64,000 nucleotides of DNA from Pseudomonas sp. Bout1 (GCF_034314165.1 NZ_JAVIWK010000001.1:3487001-3551000), one strand, 5' to 3'; counted from the first letter of the stretch, positions 43,896 to 53,300 are shown. Numbers and translations are program-made. Notes: a model not told the origin generated them from the letters alone.

Positions 43896-44348
43896 CTAGA
43901 CTGCCCAGCGCTGCTGCGCCAAGCGATCACTTTCCCTTTCCTCGACCCAGCGCTCACCCGTCGGCGTCCGTTCACGCTTCCAGAACGGTGCGCGAGTCTT
44001 CAGGTAGTCCATCAGGAACGCACAGGCGTCAAAGGCGGCCTGCCGATGCTCACTCGCCACGCCGACAAAGACGATGGGCTCACCGACCTTCAGCGCGCCC
44101 ACCCGGTGCACGATGCTCACCCGTTGCAACGGCCAGCGTTCATGGGCTTGATCGACGATCAGTTGCAAGGAGCGCTCGGTCATGCCCGGGTAATGTTCAA
44201 GGAATAACTCGCTGACCGGGTCCCCTTGGTTGATATCGCGCACATAACCCACGAACGTGGACACGGCGCCCACGCCTGGGTCTTCGGCGTGGACGCTGCG
44301 GGTCAGTTCACCCAGATCGAACAGCGCTGTCTGAACCTGCACAGGCAT
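43896..44348 (-). CDS. moaE: MoaE, molybdopterin synthase large subunit
   Basis: 150 aa. Family blocks are VGAVSTFVGYVRDIN, LEHYPGMTERSLQLIVDQA, VSIVHRVGALKVGEPIVFVGVAS and APFWKRERTPTGERWVE (with the active-site Lys region). It converts precursor Z to molybdopterin with MoaD. It starts three bases after moaD ends and is last in the moaC-moaD-moaE run. Confidence 0.95.
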   Translation of the reverse strand: MPVQVQTALFDLGELTRSVHAEDPGVGAVSTFVGYVRDINQGDPVSELFLEHYPGMTERSLQLIVDQAHERWPLQRVSIVHRVGALKVGEPIVFVGVASEHRQAAFDACAFLMDYLKTRAPFWKRERTPTGERWVEERESDRLAQQRWAV

Positions 44349-44351
44349 GGG

Positions 44352-44603
44352 TCAACCTCCGGTCACGGGTGGGAAGAACGCAATTTCGTCGAAGTCCTCT
44401 ATCACGGCATCCGGGGTGCACAGTTCGTGATTCAGCGCGCACATCAGGCTGGACTCACCCAGCACTTGCTGCCAGATCTCACCTCGGGCACACAGTCGTT
44501 GCCTGACGTCCTCAAGGGTGCGCAAAGACTCATCCAGCGCGATTTTCTCGCCGCCGCTGCCCAGTTGATCGCGATAACGCGCAAAGTAGTTGATCAGGAT
44601 CAT
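44352..44603 (-). CDS. moaD: MoaD, molybdopterin synthase sulfur carrier
   Basis: 83 aa, ubiquitin-like beta-grasp protein. The N-terminal strand is [15 protein letters not shown], and the C terminus ends VTGG, the Gly-Gly that is adenylylated and then carries the thiocarboxylate. It overlaps moaC by 4 bp (ATGA). Confidence 0.95.
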   Translation of the reverse strand: MILINYFARYRDQLGSGGEKIALDESLRTLEDVRQRLCARGEIWQQVLGESSLMCALNHELCTPDAVIEDFDEIAFFPPVTGG

Positions 44604-45094
44604 TGGGCGTCACCGGCGATAAACGTCCCCGACTTGCCGCCCGCTTTCTTCAGCAACTGGATACGGTCAATGATCATCCCCCGGTCTACCGCCTTGCACA
44701 TGTCATAGATCGTCAAGGCTGCCACGCTGGCTGCGGTCAGGGCTTCGAGTTCGACGCCGGTCTGGCCGGTGAGCCGGCAGGTGCTGACGATCCTCACACT
44801 GTCGGGCTCCACGGCCTGCAGTTCGAGGTGAATCGAACTGAGCATCAACGGGTGGCAGAGCGGGATCAGTTCGTGGGTTCTCTTTGCCGCCATGATCCCG
44901 GCGATACGCGCGACCGCAAAAACGTCGCCCTTGGGGTGTCCATTGTGTTGGATCAACTCCAGGGTCGACGGCTGCATGCGCACCCAAGCCTGGGCCTGGG
45001 CTTCACGGGTGGTGGCCGCTTTGTCTGTGACGTCGACCATGCTGGCCCGGCCGGCAGCGTCCAGATGTGTCAGTGAGTGGGGGTGTTCGTGCAT
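44600..45094 (-). CDS. moaC: MoaC, cyclic pyranopterin monophosphate synthase
   Basis: 164 aa. Signatures are [43 protein letters not shown] and [31 protein letters not shown]. It completes, with MoaA, the first step of molybdopterin synthesis from GTP. It is first gene of the moaCDE run; the bestrophin gene lies 13 bp upstream on the same strand, so they may share a transcript. Confidence 0.96.
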   Translation of the reverse strand: MHEHPHSLTHLDAAGRASMVDVTDKAATTREAQAQAWVRMQPSTLELIQHNGHPKGDVFAVARIAGIMAAKRTHELIPLCHPLMLSSIHLELQAVEPDSVRIVSTCRLTGQTGVELEALTAASVAALTIYDMCKAVDRGMIIDRIQLLKKAGGKSGTFIAGDAQ

Positions 45095-45107
45095 GGGGGA
45101 CCTCGGA

Positions 45108-46007
45108 TCAGTTCAGAATGAAATCGATGGGTTGCAGCACGGGAGGCAGTGCTGTCGCGCCATTGGCGTGGAGGACTTCGCGTTCAATAGTGCGCACGAT
45201 GGCATTGGTCGGCAGGTCGTTTTCGTCGTAGCCAAAGGGGTCTTCCAGCTCATCGCCAATCGCATCCAGGCCAAAAAACGTGTAGCTCACGATCGCGGTG
45301 AACAGCGGCGTCAGCCAACCCAATGGCTCGGCCATGGCGAAGGGCAGCAAGATGCAGAACATGTAGCTGGTGCGGTGCAACAACAGCGTGTAGGGGAAGG
45401 GCAGCGGGGTGCTTTTGATGCGCTCGCAAACCGTTTGTGTGCGGGTCAGCTCGCTCAAGTGCCCGGCCATCACCTGGTAGCGCCATTCGCTGATGTTCCC
45501 CGACTCGGCCAGCGTCGAGCATTGCTGGGTGACACGGCCAATGATGCTTTCCGGGATATTGGGGGTGTTGGCCGATGGCAACCGGTCCAGCCAAGGCTCC
45601 GCCACGCTCAACTCGTCTTCACGGCGCAGCCTGGCGTTCAGCGCGTGGGCGAACCCGCACAGGTTGCGCAGGATGTCACGGCGCTGGCGAGCATCCTTGA
45701 TGACTTGGGTTTCGCGAATCATTGCGCGCACCTGCGTCACCATCAGGCCGAGCGCTTTGCGCCCTTCGTACCAGCGGTCATAGCAGGCGTTGTTGCGAAA
45801 ACTCATGAAGATCGAGAGTGACAAGCCCAGCAGCGTGAAGGGCGTGGCGTTGACCCTGGAGAAGTACGCCGGGTGCAGGGTCTCGACCAGCACGATTGCC
45901 GAGGCCAGCAGTGTCACCAGCAGGCTGCGCAGCGCGATGCGCCTGGCGACGGAGCCCTTGAGCGAAATCAAGACACCGATCAGGTTGGGTTTGGCTCGGA
46001 CGATCAT
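45108..46007 (-). CDS. Bestrophin-family membrane protein
   Basis: 299 aa. Blocks are [30 protein letters not shown] (bestrophin RFP-type region), an acidic segment, [47 protein letters not shown] (the acidic EDPFG cluster) and a final NDLP tail. Bacterial relatives form pentameric, mostly cation-selective pores. It sits inside the Mo-cofactor cluster between moaC and moaA on the same strand, 39 bp from moaA. Whether its role is linked to molybdenum or it is a passenger is unknown. Confidence 0.9.
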   Translation of the reverse strand: MIVRAKPNLIGVLISLKGSVARRIALRSLLVTLLASAIVLVETLHPAYFSRVNATPFTLLGLSLSIFMSFRNNACYDRWYEGRKALGLMVTQVRAMIRETQVIKDARQRRDILRNLCGFAHALNARLRREDELSVAEPWLDRLPSANTPNIPESIIGRVTQQCSTLAESGNISEWRYQVMAGHLSELTRTQTVCERIKSTPLPFPYTLLLHRTSYMFCILLPFAMAEPLGWLTPLFTAIVSYTFFGLDAIGDELEDPFGYDENDLPTNAIVRTIEREVLHANGATALPPVLQPIDFILN

Positions 46008-46046
46008 GCGCTACAGCCTTCTGCAAAAAGAGGGAAAACCGGGCGG

Positions 46047-47045
46047 TCAACCGCCCGTCATGTTCATGAAGCGGACAACCTGCACGTCATCGTTGAGCTC
46101 GAAGTTATGCCGGTACGGCTTGAGTTTCATCGACTCTAGAATGGCGCTCTGCAGTCGTTGCGGCTCACCCGGATAACGGCGCAAGACTTCCTTGAGATCG
46201 ACCGAATGTTCATTGCCCAGGCACAGCAGCAGCCGGCCCTCCACGGTCAGCCGTACCCGGTTGCACGTGCCGCAGAAGTTATGGCTGTGCGGTGAAATGA
46301 AGCCCAGGCGAATATGCGGCGCCTCGGCCAGGCGCCAGTAACGTGAAGGGCCTTGGGTCGATTCCGCAGAGTCGATCAGGGTGTAGCGCTCGGCGATACG
46401 CTCGCGCACTTGCGCGCTGGAGTAGAACGCCTCGGCACGGCTGTGTTCGCTGATGACGCCCAAGGGCATTTCTTCGATAAACGAAATATCCAGGCCTCGG
46501 TCGATGGCGAACGCCACGAGGTCGTTGATTTCGTGATCGTTGCGTCCCTTCATCACCACGCAATTGAGCTTGGTGCGTTGGAAACCCGCCGCATTCGCCG
46601 CGTCGATACCGGCGATCACCTTGGCCAAGTCGCCGGTGCGCGTCAGTTCGCGAAAGCGCGCCGGGTCCAGGCTGTCGAGGCTGATGTTCAGGCGTTTGAG
46701 CCCGGCATCGAACAGCGGTGCGGCCAGCTTGCCCAATTGCGAGCCGTTAGTGGTCATGCACAACTCGCGCAGGCCGGGCAGCGCCGCGATGCGCCGGCAC
46801 AGCTCAACGACGCCCGGGCGGATCAAGGGTTCGCCGCCGGTCAGGCGGATTTTTCGCGTGCCCAGCGTCACAAAACTTTCGGCCAGTTGATAAAGCTCTT
46901 CCAGCGTGACGATGCGCTGGCGCGGCAGGAACTCCATGTCTTCAGCCATGCAATACACACAACGGAAATCGCAGCGGTCGGTCACCGACATCCTGAGGTA
47001 GTCGACCCGGCGAGAAAAACTATCCATCAAGATTTGGTCGGTCAT
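46047..47045 (-). CDS. moaA: MoaA, GTP 3',8-cyclase (radical SAM)
   Basis: 332 aa. The radical-SAM Cys set is RCDFRCVYC, the second cluster is [18 protein letters not shown], and the C terminus ends TGG as required for activity. [10 protein letters not shown] and [11 protein letters not shown] are typical. It performs the first step of molybdopterin synthesis. It is divergent from fdhF copy 2; the 443-bp gap holds two inverted 44-bp sites. GGAGG precedes the ATG. Confidence 0.96.
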   Translation of the reverse strand: MTDQILMDSFSRRVDYLRMSVTDRCDFRCVYCMAEDMEFLPRQRIVTLEELYQLAESFVTLGTRKIRLTGGEPLIRPGVVELCRRIAALPGLRELCMTTNGSQLGKLAAPLFDAGLKRLNISLDSLDPARFRELTRTGDLAKVIAGIDAANAAGFQRTKLNCVVMKGRNDHEINDLVAFAIDRGLDISFIEEMPLGVISEHSRAEAFYSSAQVRERIAERYTLIDSAESTQGPSRYWRLAEAPHIRLGFISPHSHNFCGTCNRVRLTVEGRLLLCLGNEHSVDLKEVLRRYPGEPQRLQSAILESMKLKPYRHNFELNDDVQVVRFMNMTGG

Positions 47046-47154
47046 TAGAACCTCCGGCAGCGACTCATTGACCGTAGTCAGGGCGCTGGTTTTTTGGGGC
47101 TCAATAGGAATAAGAGCCTTGTTTGAGTCAAGGCTAAAGTTGTTTTTTAAGTTC

Positions 47155-47198
47155 GTCTAATCACTATTAGCAACCGGCTGATCGACGAAATCTATGAG
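47155..47198 (+). promoter_or_regulatory. Operator-like 44-bp site 3
   Basis: GTCTAATC at 47155-47162 and TCTATGAG at 47191-47198, with the conserved ACC and ATC-GA positions between. The GTCTAATC end lies 110 bp from the moaA start. Confidence 0.65.
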
Positions 47199-47263
47199 GT
47201 TTTATTTGTTATTTTAATTTCGGTTTTGTGGTTTTATCTTGTTGAAAATAAAGGCTGTTTTTC

Positions 47264-47307
47264 TTGATAGATGGTTTCGATGGGGTGGTCATTATTTGTG
47301 ATTAGAC
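47264..47307 (-). promoter_or_regulatory. Operator-like 44-bp site 4
   Basis: TTGATAGA at 47264-47271 and GATTAGAC at 47300-47307, inverted relative to site 3 with 65 bp between. It faces fdhF copy 2, 182 bp upstream of its ATG. The surrounding 47046-47488 region is otherwise AT-rich without genes. Confidence 0.65.
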
Positions 47308-47488
47308 AGGGTATTCAGGCGCGCATAGTCTGAACGCGCAACCCGATGTAGAGCCCGTGAAACGGGTCGGCGCAAATGACGTTTAGTTGTTGATAACGAG
47401 GTTTGCGTTTTGCGATGCCTGAAGAACAACCATTAATAAAGGCTTTAAGTTAGGCCGCCGCCTACGTGTGAAGTCTTGGAGAAATACC

Positions 47489-49813
47489 ATGAGCGAAGTT
47501 GAGCGTTATAAACCGTACAAGGGGGCGGCCGCAGGTTGGGGCGCACTGATTGCGGTGACGAAAAACTGGCTGGGCAGTGAAAACGCATTCAAGAACATCC
47601 GCGCGATGCTCAAGACCAACCAGAATGGCGGCTTTGACTGCCCGGGTTGTGCATGGGGCGAGTCGCCGGAAAGCGGCATGGTCAAGTTCTGCGAGAACGG
47701 CGCCAAGGCGGTTAACTGGGAAGCCACCGGGCGCCTGGTCAACCCGGCATTCTTCAATAAATACACGGTGTCGCAGTTGGCGGCGCAAAGTGACTATTGG
47801 CTTGAGTATCAGGGGCGCCTGACGCACCCGATGCGTTATGACGCCTCGCTGGACCGTTATGTCGAAACCAGTTGGGACGACGCCTTTGCCTTGATCGCCA
47901 AGCACCTCAAGGAGCTGACGTCGCCGGATGAGGCAGAGTTCTATACCTCGGGCCGCGCCAGTAACGAAGCCGCTTACCTGTATCAGCTGTTCGTTCGCGC
48001 CTACGGTACCAACAACTTCCCCGATTGCTCGAACATGTGCCACGAGGCCAGCGGCCTGGGCATGGACGACAGCGTCGGCGTGGGCAAAGGCACGGTGACG
48101 TTTGATGACCTGGAGGAGGCCGATGCGATTTTCGTCATCGGGCAGAACCCGGGCACCAACCACCCACGCATGCTCGAGCCGCTGCGCGAGGCAGTGAAGC
48201 GCGGTGCCCAGGTGATTTGTTTCAACCCGCTCAAAGAGCGCGGCCTGGAACGTTTCCAGCACCCGCAGCATCCGCTGGAGATGCTCACCAACGGCTCCGA
48301 ACCCACCTCGTCGGCGTACTTCCGTCCGGCCCTGGGGGGCGACATGGCGGCGTTTCGTGGCATCGCCAAGTTCCTGCTGGAATGGGAGCGTGATGCGCTG
48401 GAGAACAATGGCGAGGCCGTATTCGACCGTGCATTCATTGCCGAACACACCTCGGGCCTCGAGAGCTACCTGGCGGAAGTGGACGCCACTTCGTGGGAAC
48501 ACATTGTCGAGCAGTCCGGCCTGAGCCTCGCCGACATCGAGCTCGCTGCGCGCATGTACCGCCGCGCCAAACGCGTCATCATGTGCTGGGCGATGGGCGT
48601 GACCCAGCACACGCACTCGGTGTTGACCGTGCAGGAAATCATCAACGTGCAGCTGTTGCGCGGCAATATCGGCCGGCCGGGGGCAGGGCTGTCGCCAGTG
48701 CGTGGGCACAGTAATGTGCAGGGCGACCGCACCATGGGAATCAACGAGCTGGCGCCGCCGGAGTTGATCAATGCGCTGGAAGCACGCTTTGATTTCAAGG
48801 TGCCGCGCCGCCATGGCCACAACACGGTAATGGCGATTGCAGCCATGGAAGAGGGGCGCTCCAAAGTCTTCATTGGCCTGGGCGGCAACTTCGCGCAGGC
48901 GACGCCGGACACCCCACGCACCCACGCCGCGTTGCGCAAATGCGACCTGACCGTGCATATCGCCACCAAGCTCAACCGCAGCCATCTGGTGACCGGCCGC
49001 GAAGCCCTGATCCTGCCGTGCCTGGGCCGTACCGATATCGACATGCAGGAAGAAGGTCCGCAAGGCGTGACGGTGGAGGACACCTTCAGCATGGTGCACA
49101 TTTCCCATGGCCAGCTGAAACCCAAGTCGTCATTGATGCGCTCGGAGCCGGCCATTATCGCCGGGATCGCCAATGCGACCCTGGGTAAACACCCGATCGA
49201 CTGGCTGTGGGTGGTGGCTGACTACAGCCGTATCCGCGACTTGATCGCCGACACCATTCCCGGCTTCAAGGACTTCAACAAAAAACTGCTGCACCCTGGC
49301 GGCTTCCACCTGGGCAACAACGCAGCGCAACGCATCTGGAAAACTTCCAGCGGTAAAGCCCAGTTCACCTCTAGCGTGCTGCCTGCTCACTTGGTCAGCG
49401 AAGGCGTGCGCAACCTCGACGTCAAGCCGGATCTGATCCTGCAGACCATGCGTTCCCACGACCAGTACAACACCACGTTGTACGGGCTCGATGACCGCTA
49501 TCGCGGGGTTTATGGCATGCGCGATGTGGTGTTCGTCAATGAGCAGGACATTCGCAAGCTGGGCTACGAGCCAGGGCAAAAGGTCGACATGGTGTCGCTG
49601 TGGGGCGATGGACGGGAGCGTCGGGTTAGCGGCTTCACGTTGATTGCCTACGATATTCCAGCCGGTCAGGCCGCTGCCTATTACCCGGAAACCAACCCGT
49701 TGGTGCCGTTGGAAAGCTACGGCGACCGTACCTATACCCCGACGTCGAAGTTCATCGCCATTCGGCTTGAACCGGCGCCGGCCAGCAACCTGATTCAGTC
49801 CCTCGGCGCTTGA
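47489..49813 (+). CDS. FdhF/YdeP-family molybdopterin oxidoreductase, copy 2
   Basis: 774 aa from the ATG at 47489 (GGAGAA at 47478); the GTG at 47468 is less likely. It shows the same family layout as copy 1 (FDCPGCAWGE, YTSGRASNEAAYLYQLFVR, CSNMCHEASGLGM, IGQNPGTNHPRM, MGVTQHTHSV, RGHSNVQGDRTMGINE, RSHDQYNTTLYGLDDRYRGVYG) but a different N terminus and a longer tail (PAPASNLIQSLGA), so it is another subtype. It uses Mo-bis-pterin cofactor made by the adjacent moa genes, with electrons probably going to the CioAB oxidase downstream (inference). Two 44-bp sites lie upstream. A 548-residue antisense ORF is a shadow. Confidence 0.92.
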   Translation: MSEVERYKPYKGAAAGWGALIAVTKNWLGSENAFKNIRAMLKTNQNGGFDCPGCAWGESPESGMVKFCENGAKAVNWEATGRLVNPAFFNKYTVSQLAAQSDYWLEYQGRLTHPMRYDASLDRYVETSWDDAFALIAKHLKELTSPDEAEFYTSGRASNEAAYLYQLFVRAYGTNNFPDCSNMCHEASGLGMDDSVGVGKGTVTFDDLEEADAIFVIGQNPGTNHPRMLEPLREAVKRGAQVICFNPLKERGLERFQHPQHPLEMLTNGSEPTSSAYFRPALGGDMAAFRGIAKFLLEWERDALENNGEAVFDRAFIAEHTSGLESYLAEVDATSWEHIVEQSGLSLADIELAARMYRRAKRVIMCWAMGVTQHTHSVLTVQEIINVQLLRGNIGRPGAGLSPVRGHSNVQGDRTMGINELAPPELINALEARFDFKVPRRHGHNTVMAIAAMEEGRSKVFIGLGGNFAQATPDTPRTHAALRKCDLTVHIATKLNRSHLVTGREALILPCLGRTDIDMQEEGPQGVTVEDTFSMVHISHGQLKPKSSLMRSEPAIIAGIANATLGKHPIDWLWVVADYSRIRDLIADTIPGFKDFNKKLLHPGGFHLGNNAAQRIWKTSSGKAQFTSSVLPAHLVSEGVRNLDVKPDLILQTMRSHDQYNTTLYGLDDRYRGVYGMRDVVFVNEQDIRKLGYEPGQKVDMVSLWGDGRERRVSGFTLIAYDIPAGQAAAYYPETNPLVPLESYGDRTYTPTSKFIAIRLEPAPASNLIQSLGA

Positions 49814-49819
49814 GCCGGA

Positions 49820-49850
49820 CCGGGGCGGTCTGAGCGTCGCCCCGGGTTTT
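49820..49850 (+). terminator. Terminator after fdhF copy 2
   Basis: CCGGGGCG (49820-49827) pairs with CGCCCCGG (49838-49845), then TTTT at 49847. It separates fdhF from the cioAB operon. Confidence 0.75.
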
Positions 49851-49927
49851 GCTGATCACTGGACACCGTGCGTCACGGGCCACGAGGCCCAAGGCAAGCC
49901 GGGCTTGACCACTATGAGGGTATCGTC

Positions 49928-51349
49928 ATGTTCAATCTTGAGGCGCTGGACCTGGCGCGAATTCAATTCGCGTTCACGGTCTCGTTTCACATTATCTTCC
50001 CCGCCATCACCATAGGCCTGGCCAGTTTCCTGGCCGTGCTTGAAGGGCTGTGGCTGAAAACCAACAACTCGGTCTACAAGGACCTGTATCACTTCTGGTC
50101 GAAAATCTTCGCCGTCAACTTCGGCATGGGAGTGGTATCGGGCCTGGTCATGGCTTACGAGTTCGGTACCAACTGGAGTCGGTTTTCTGACTTTGCCGGG
50201 AGCATCACCGGGCCGTTGCTCACCTATGAAGTGTTGACTGCATTCTTCCTGGAGGCAGGCTTCCTGGGAGTGATGCTGTTTGGCTGGAACCGGGTAGGGC
50301 GTGGGTTGCACTTCTTTTCCACGGTCATGGTTGCCATCGGTACGTTGATCTCCACGTTCTGGATTCTGGCCTCCAATAGCTGGATGCAGACACCGCAGGG
50401 GTTTTCCATCGTAGACGGCCGGGTCATGCCGCTGGACTGGTTCGCCATCGTCTTCAACCCGTCGTTCCCGTTCCGCCTGGCGCACATGGCCATTGCGGCG
50501 TTCGTCGCCACCGCATTTTTTGTCGGTTCGTCGGCCGCCTGGCATCTGCTGCGCAAGAACGACACGCCACCGGTGCGCAAGATGCTTTCGATGGCGATGT
50601 GGATGGCGTTGATCGTGGCGCCGATCCAGGCGGTCGTCGGTGACGCCCATGGCCTGAACACCCTGGAGCACCAACCGGCGAAAATTGCCGCTATCGAAGG
50701 GCACTGGGAGAACGTCGGTAACGAGGCAACGCCGCTGGTGCTGTTCGGCATTCCCGACATGGACGCCGAAAAGACCCGTTATGCAATCGAAGTCCCTTAT
50801 CTGGGCAGCCTCATCCTGACCCACAGCCTGGATAAACAGATCCCGGCGCTCAAGAGCTTCCCTAAAGAGGACCGGCCGAACTCCACGATCATTTTCTTTA
50901 GCTTCCGGATCATGGCCGGGCTCGGGATGTTGATGATCTTCACCGGGTTGCTGGGGCTTGCCTTGCGTCGAAATGGCGCGCTGTATCGCAACCGCCTGTT
51001 CCTGCGCCTGGTGTTGTTCATGGGGCCAACCGGTCTTATCGCGATGCTGGCCGGGTGGATCACCACCGAGGTCGGTCGCCAGCCGTGGGTGGTCTACGGG
51101 CTGCTGCGCACTGCCGATGCGGCGTCCAATCACACCGTCACGCAGTTGAGCATCTCCCTGGCGTTGTTTGTGGTGATCTACTTCTCGGTATTTGCCGTGG
51201 GCATCGGCTACATGATGAAGCTGGTACGCAAGGGCCCGCAGCCCCATCACGACCATCCGCCTCAGGGTGGCCCCGGCCAGGAACGCACGCCACGCCGTCC
51301 CCTGTCCGCTGTCACCGAGACGCTGGCGTCCGGCGACCACACCAACTGA
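49928..51349 (+). CDS. cioA: Cyanide-insensitive quinol oxidase subunit I, copy 2
   Basis: 473 aa from the ATG at 49928; the 20 residues upstream to 49868 have no family match. CydA family with short Q-loop: the heme-ligand block FAFTVSFHIIFPAITIG, LTAFFLEAGFLGVMLFGWNRVGRG, GDAHGLNTLEHQPAKIAAIEGHWE, and TTEVGRQPWVVYGLLRT. It is the core-genome version judged by GC-rich codons. The C terminus is His/Pro-rich (PQPHHDHPPQGGPG). It leads cioB, two small membrane ORFs and then a hairpin. Antisense ORFs here are shadows. Confidence 0.95.
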   Translation: MFNLEALDLARIQFAFTVSFHIIFPAITIGLASFLAVLEGLWLKTNNSVYKDLYHFWSKIFAVNFGMGVVSGLVMAYEFGTNWSRFSDFAGSITGPLLTYEVLTAFFLEAGFLGVMLFGWNRVGRGLHFFSTVMVAIGTLISTFWILASNSWMQTPQGFSIVDGRVMPLDWFAIVFNPSFPFRLAHMAIAAFVATAFFVGSSAAWHLLRKNDTPPVRKMLSMAMWMALIVAPIQAVVGDAHGLNTLEHQPAKIAAIEGHWENVGNEATPLVLFGIPDMDAEKTRYAIEVPYLGSLILTHSLDKQIPALKSFPKEDRPNSTIIFFSFRIMAGLGMLMIFTGLLGLALRRNGALYRNRLFLRLVLFMGPTGLIAMLAGWITTEVGRQPWVVYGLLRTADAASNHTVTQLSISLALFVVIYFSVFAVGIGYMMKLVRKGPQPHHDHPPQGGPGQERTPRRPLSAVTETLASGDHTN

Positions 51350-51364
51350 TCAAGGGGATTACAC

Positions 51365-52381
51365 ATGGGCATTCAAGGTATAGACCTGTCGTTGATCTGG
51401 GGCGTGATCATTGCCTTCGGGGTGATGATGTACGTGATCATGGATGGCTTCGACCTGGGGTTGGGCATCCTGTTTCCGTTGATCCCGGACGAGCAGGAGC
51501 GCGACGTGATGATGAACACCGTGGCGCCGGTGTGGGACGGCAACGAGACCTGGCTGATCCTCGGCGGGGCGGCGTTGTACGGTGCGTTTCCGCTGGCCTA
51601 TTCGGTGATTCTGGAGGCGTTGTACCTGCCGCTGATCTTCATGCTGGCTGGGCTGATCTTTCGCGGTGTGGCGTTTGAATTCCGCTTCAAGGCCAGCCCG
51701 CAAAAGCGGCATATCTGGGACATGGCCTTTATAGGCGGTTCGTTCCTGGCGACCTTTTGCCAGGGCGTGGTGATTGGTACCTACATTGCCGGCATCCCCG
51801 TGGTGAATCGCCAGTTTGCCGGTGGCACCCTGGATTGGTTGTCGCCATTCCCGCTGTTCTGCGGCGTGGGGCTTGTGGTGGCCTACGCATTGCTGGGCAG
51901 CACCTGGTTGCTGGTCAAGACCGAAGGCATGCTTGAATCGCGGATGCGCCTGTTCAGTCACTACCTGGCGTTCGCGCTGATGGCGGTGGTGGCGGTGTTG
52001 TGTGTATGGACACCGTGGCTGCACCCGGAAATTGCCACGCGCTGGTTCGCCCATGCCCACATCGCGGTGTTCGGCGTACTGATGCTGCTGGGGGTACTGG
52101 CCCTGGTCGGGCTGTTGAAGACCTTGCGTCAACATCACTCCCACTGGCCGTTCGTGTTCACGCTGGTGTTGGTATTCCTGGGTTATATCGGCCTGGCCTT
52201 CAGCATCTGGCCAAATATCGTGCCGCCGTCCATCAGCCTGTGGGACGCCGCATCACCACCGTCCAGCCAGTTGTTCATCCTGATTGGCACCTTGTTCATC
52301 CTGCCGATCATCCTGATGTACACCTGCTGGAGCTACTACGTGTTCCGCGGCAAAGTGAGGATTGGCGATGGCTACCATTAA
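51365..52381 (+). CDS. cioB: Cyanide-insensitive quinol oxidase subunit II, copy 2
   Basis: 338 aa, CydB family: VMMYVIMDGFDLGLGILF, WDGNETWLILGGAALYGAFPLAY, FRGVAFEFRFKA, and the C terminus YYVFRGKVRIGDGYH. It starts 15 bp after cioA and overlaps the following 45-residue ORF by 14 bp, pointing to coupled translation. It is closely similar throughout to copy 1 at 22457-23470. Confidence 0.95.
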   Translation: MGIQGIDLSLIWGVIIAFGVMMYVIMDGFDLGLGILFPLIPDEQERDVMMNTVAPVWDGNETWLILGGAALYGAFPLAYSVILEALYLPLIFMLAGLIFRGVAFEFRFKASPQKRHIWDMAFIGGSFLATFCQGVVIGTYIAGIPVVNRQFAGGTLDWLSPFPLFCGVGLVVAYALLGSTWLLVKTEGMLESRMRLFSHYLAFALMAVVAVLCVWTPWLHPEIATRWFAHAHIAVFGVLMLLGVLALVGLLKTLRQHHSHWPFVFTLVLVFLGYIGLAFSIWPNIVPPSISLWDAASPPSSQLFILIGTLFILPIILMYTCWSYYVFRGKVRIGDGYH

Positions 52382-52505
52382 GGCTGAAAAACCGCTGCCT
52401 TTTTACAAGCAGGTGGCACAGTTGAGCCTGCTGTTTTTAGGTGGGCTGATCATGTTGGCCGCCACGACGGCCCTGACGATGGAGTTGACCCATGGAACGC
52501 TCTGA
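52368..52505 (+). CDS. 45-residue single-span membrane protein of the cio operon
   Basis: The ATG at 52368 lies inside cioB and the stop TGA at 52503-52505. The sequence starts MATIKAEKPLPFYK and has one hydrophobic segment (LSLLFLGGLIMLAATTAL). It overlaps cioB by 14 bp and the DUF2474 gene by 14 bp, so three reading frames are chained. Small single-span subunits stabilise bd oxidases in other bacteria (CydX-like role), and that is the likely role here; the family is not known to me. Confidence 0.6.
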   Translation: MATIKAEKPLPFYKQVAQLSLLFLGGLIMLAATTALTMELTHGTL

Positions 52506-52653
52506 AGTGTCGCAAACCCAACATAAGCCGGGCCCCTGGTACCAGCGGGTGCTTTGGCTGATCGCTATTTGGTTCGCCAGTGTGGTCGCACTCGGCATCG
52601 TGGCCAGTGGTTTTCGCTGGATGATGCACATGGCCGGCATGACCAGCCATTAA
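52492..52653 (+). CDS. DUF2474 family small membrane protein
   Basis: 53 aa: a hydrophilic start MERSEVSQTQHK, then PGPWYQRVLWLIAIWFASVV and a second hydrophobic stretch to ASGFRWMMHMAG. This matches DUF2474 proteins that typically follow cioAB in Pseudomonas. Probably a small auxiliary subunit of the oxidase. It is missing behind cioB copy 1. Confidence 0.75.
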   Translation: MERSEVSQTQHKPGPWYQRVLWLIAIWFASVVALGIVASGFRWMMHMAGMTSH

Positions 52654-52676
52654 GCGCGCATTTCACCCCATGAAAG

Positions 52677-52700
52677 TCCGGCGCTCAAGGTAGCGCCGGA
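52677..52700 (+). terminator. Hairpin at the end of the cio operon
   Basis: TCCGGCGCT (52677-52685) pairs with AGCGCCGGA (52692-52700), loop of six. No T-run follows, and the next gene starts 15 bp later, so it may attenuate and not fully terminate. Confidence 0.5.
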
Positions 52701-52714
52701 TCTAGGAGAGCAAC

Positions 52715-52954
52715 ATGTCGGAACGTATTGATAAAACGCATCCCGTTGAATACGAGACAAAAAAAGGTGTCGTGGTACAGATTGGCTTCAGTTGGAGTCC
52801 GCCGCTTGATGTGCCGGTTGGGGCTACGCTGACCCTGGCAGGGTCAACCCCCCTCATGGCCTATGTCGAGGGCGATCACTGGGGCAGTTATGGCCAAGCG
52901 TTTGAAGAGTCACAAGCCGCCGCCGATCGCTGGGTGAGTTTTCTGCCTCGATAA
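52715..52954 (+). CDS. Small hypothetical protein
   Basis: 79 aa, family not recognised. The start is supported by AGGAGAG 6 bp upstream. It has a mixed alpha/beta look: TKKGVVVQIGFSWSPP, then ATLTLAGSTPLMAYVEGDHWGSYGQAF and an acidic helix, ending WVSFLPR. No signal peptide. It is the last gene before the IS66 debris. Confidence 0.55.
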   Translation: MSERIDKTHPVEYETKKGVVVQIGFSWSPPLDVPVGATLTLAGSTPLMAYVEGDHWGSYGQAFEESQAAADRWVSFLPR

Positions 52955-53079
52955 TTGGGGGGACCGGTGCCAAGGCAATTGTTTGGGCCTACGCGACCAG
53001 CCAGTACTGTGGAGCAGCGGCAGTTGTTTATGACTTCAGCCCCAGCCGCGCCGGATAGCATGCATGCAACTTTCTGTAA

Positions 53080-53300
53080 GACTGGAAGGGCAAACTGGTC
53101 TGTGATGATTTTGGTGGTTACAAGGCCAGTTTTGAACTCGGCGTGACCGAGATGGCTGCATGGCCTACGCGAGGCGAAAGTTCTTCGAACTACACGCTAC
53201 GAACAAGAGCCAGTTGGCCGAGCATGCCCTGCGTTACATTCAGGTGCTGTACGAAATTGAGCTTGAAGTCTACGACTTTGAATCGGATTTACGCCACAGC
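53080..53300 (+). pseudogene. IS66 TnpC fragment with frameshift
   Basis: DWKGKLVCDDFGGYKASFELGVTE (in the frame of 53080) then, one base off, MAYARRKFFELHATNKSQLAEHALRYIQVLYEIE (from 53160). This is the DDE-transposase segment containing the DDFGGYK and AHARRKF motifs of IS66 transposases. A missing A near 53153 explains the shift. After ~53300 the similarity stops. Confidence 0.85.

Noticed and set aside
47462..49108. 548-codon open frame on the minus strand
   Set aside because: Antisense to fdhF copy 2; composition (His/Arg/Gln-rich, no motifs) is typical of shadow frames.
49856..51340. 494-codon open frame on the minus strand
   Set aside because: Antisense to cioA copy 2, extreme Gln/Arg/His bias, no family signature.
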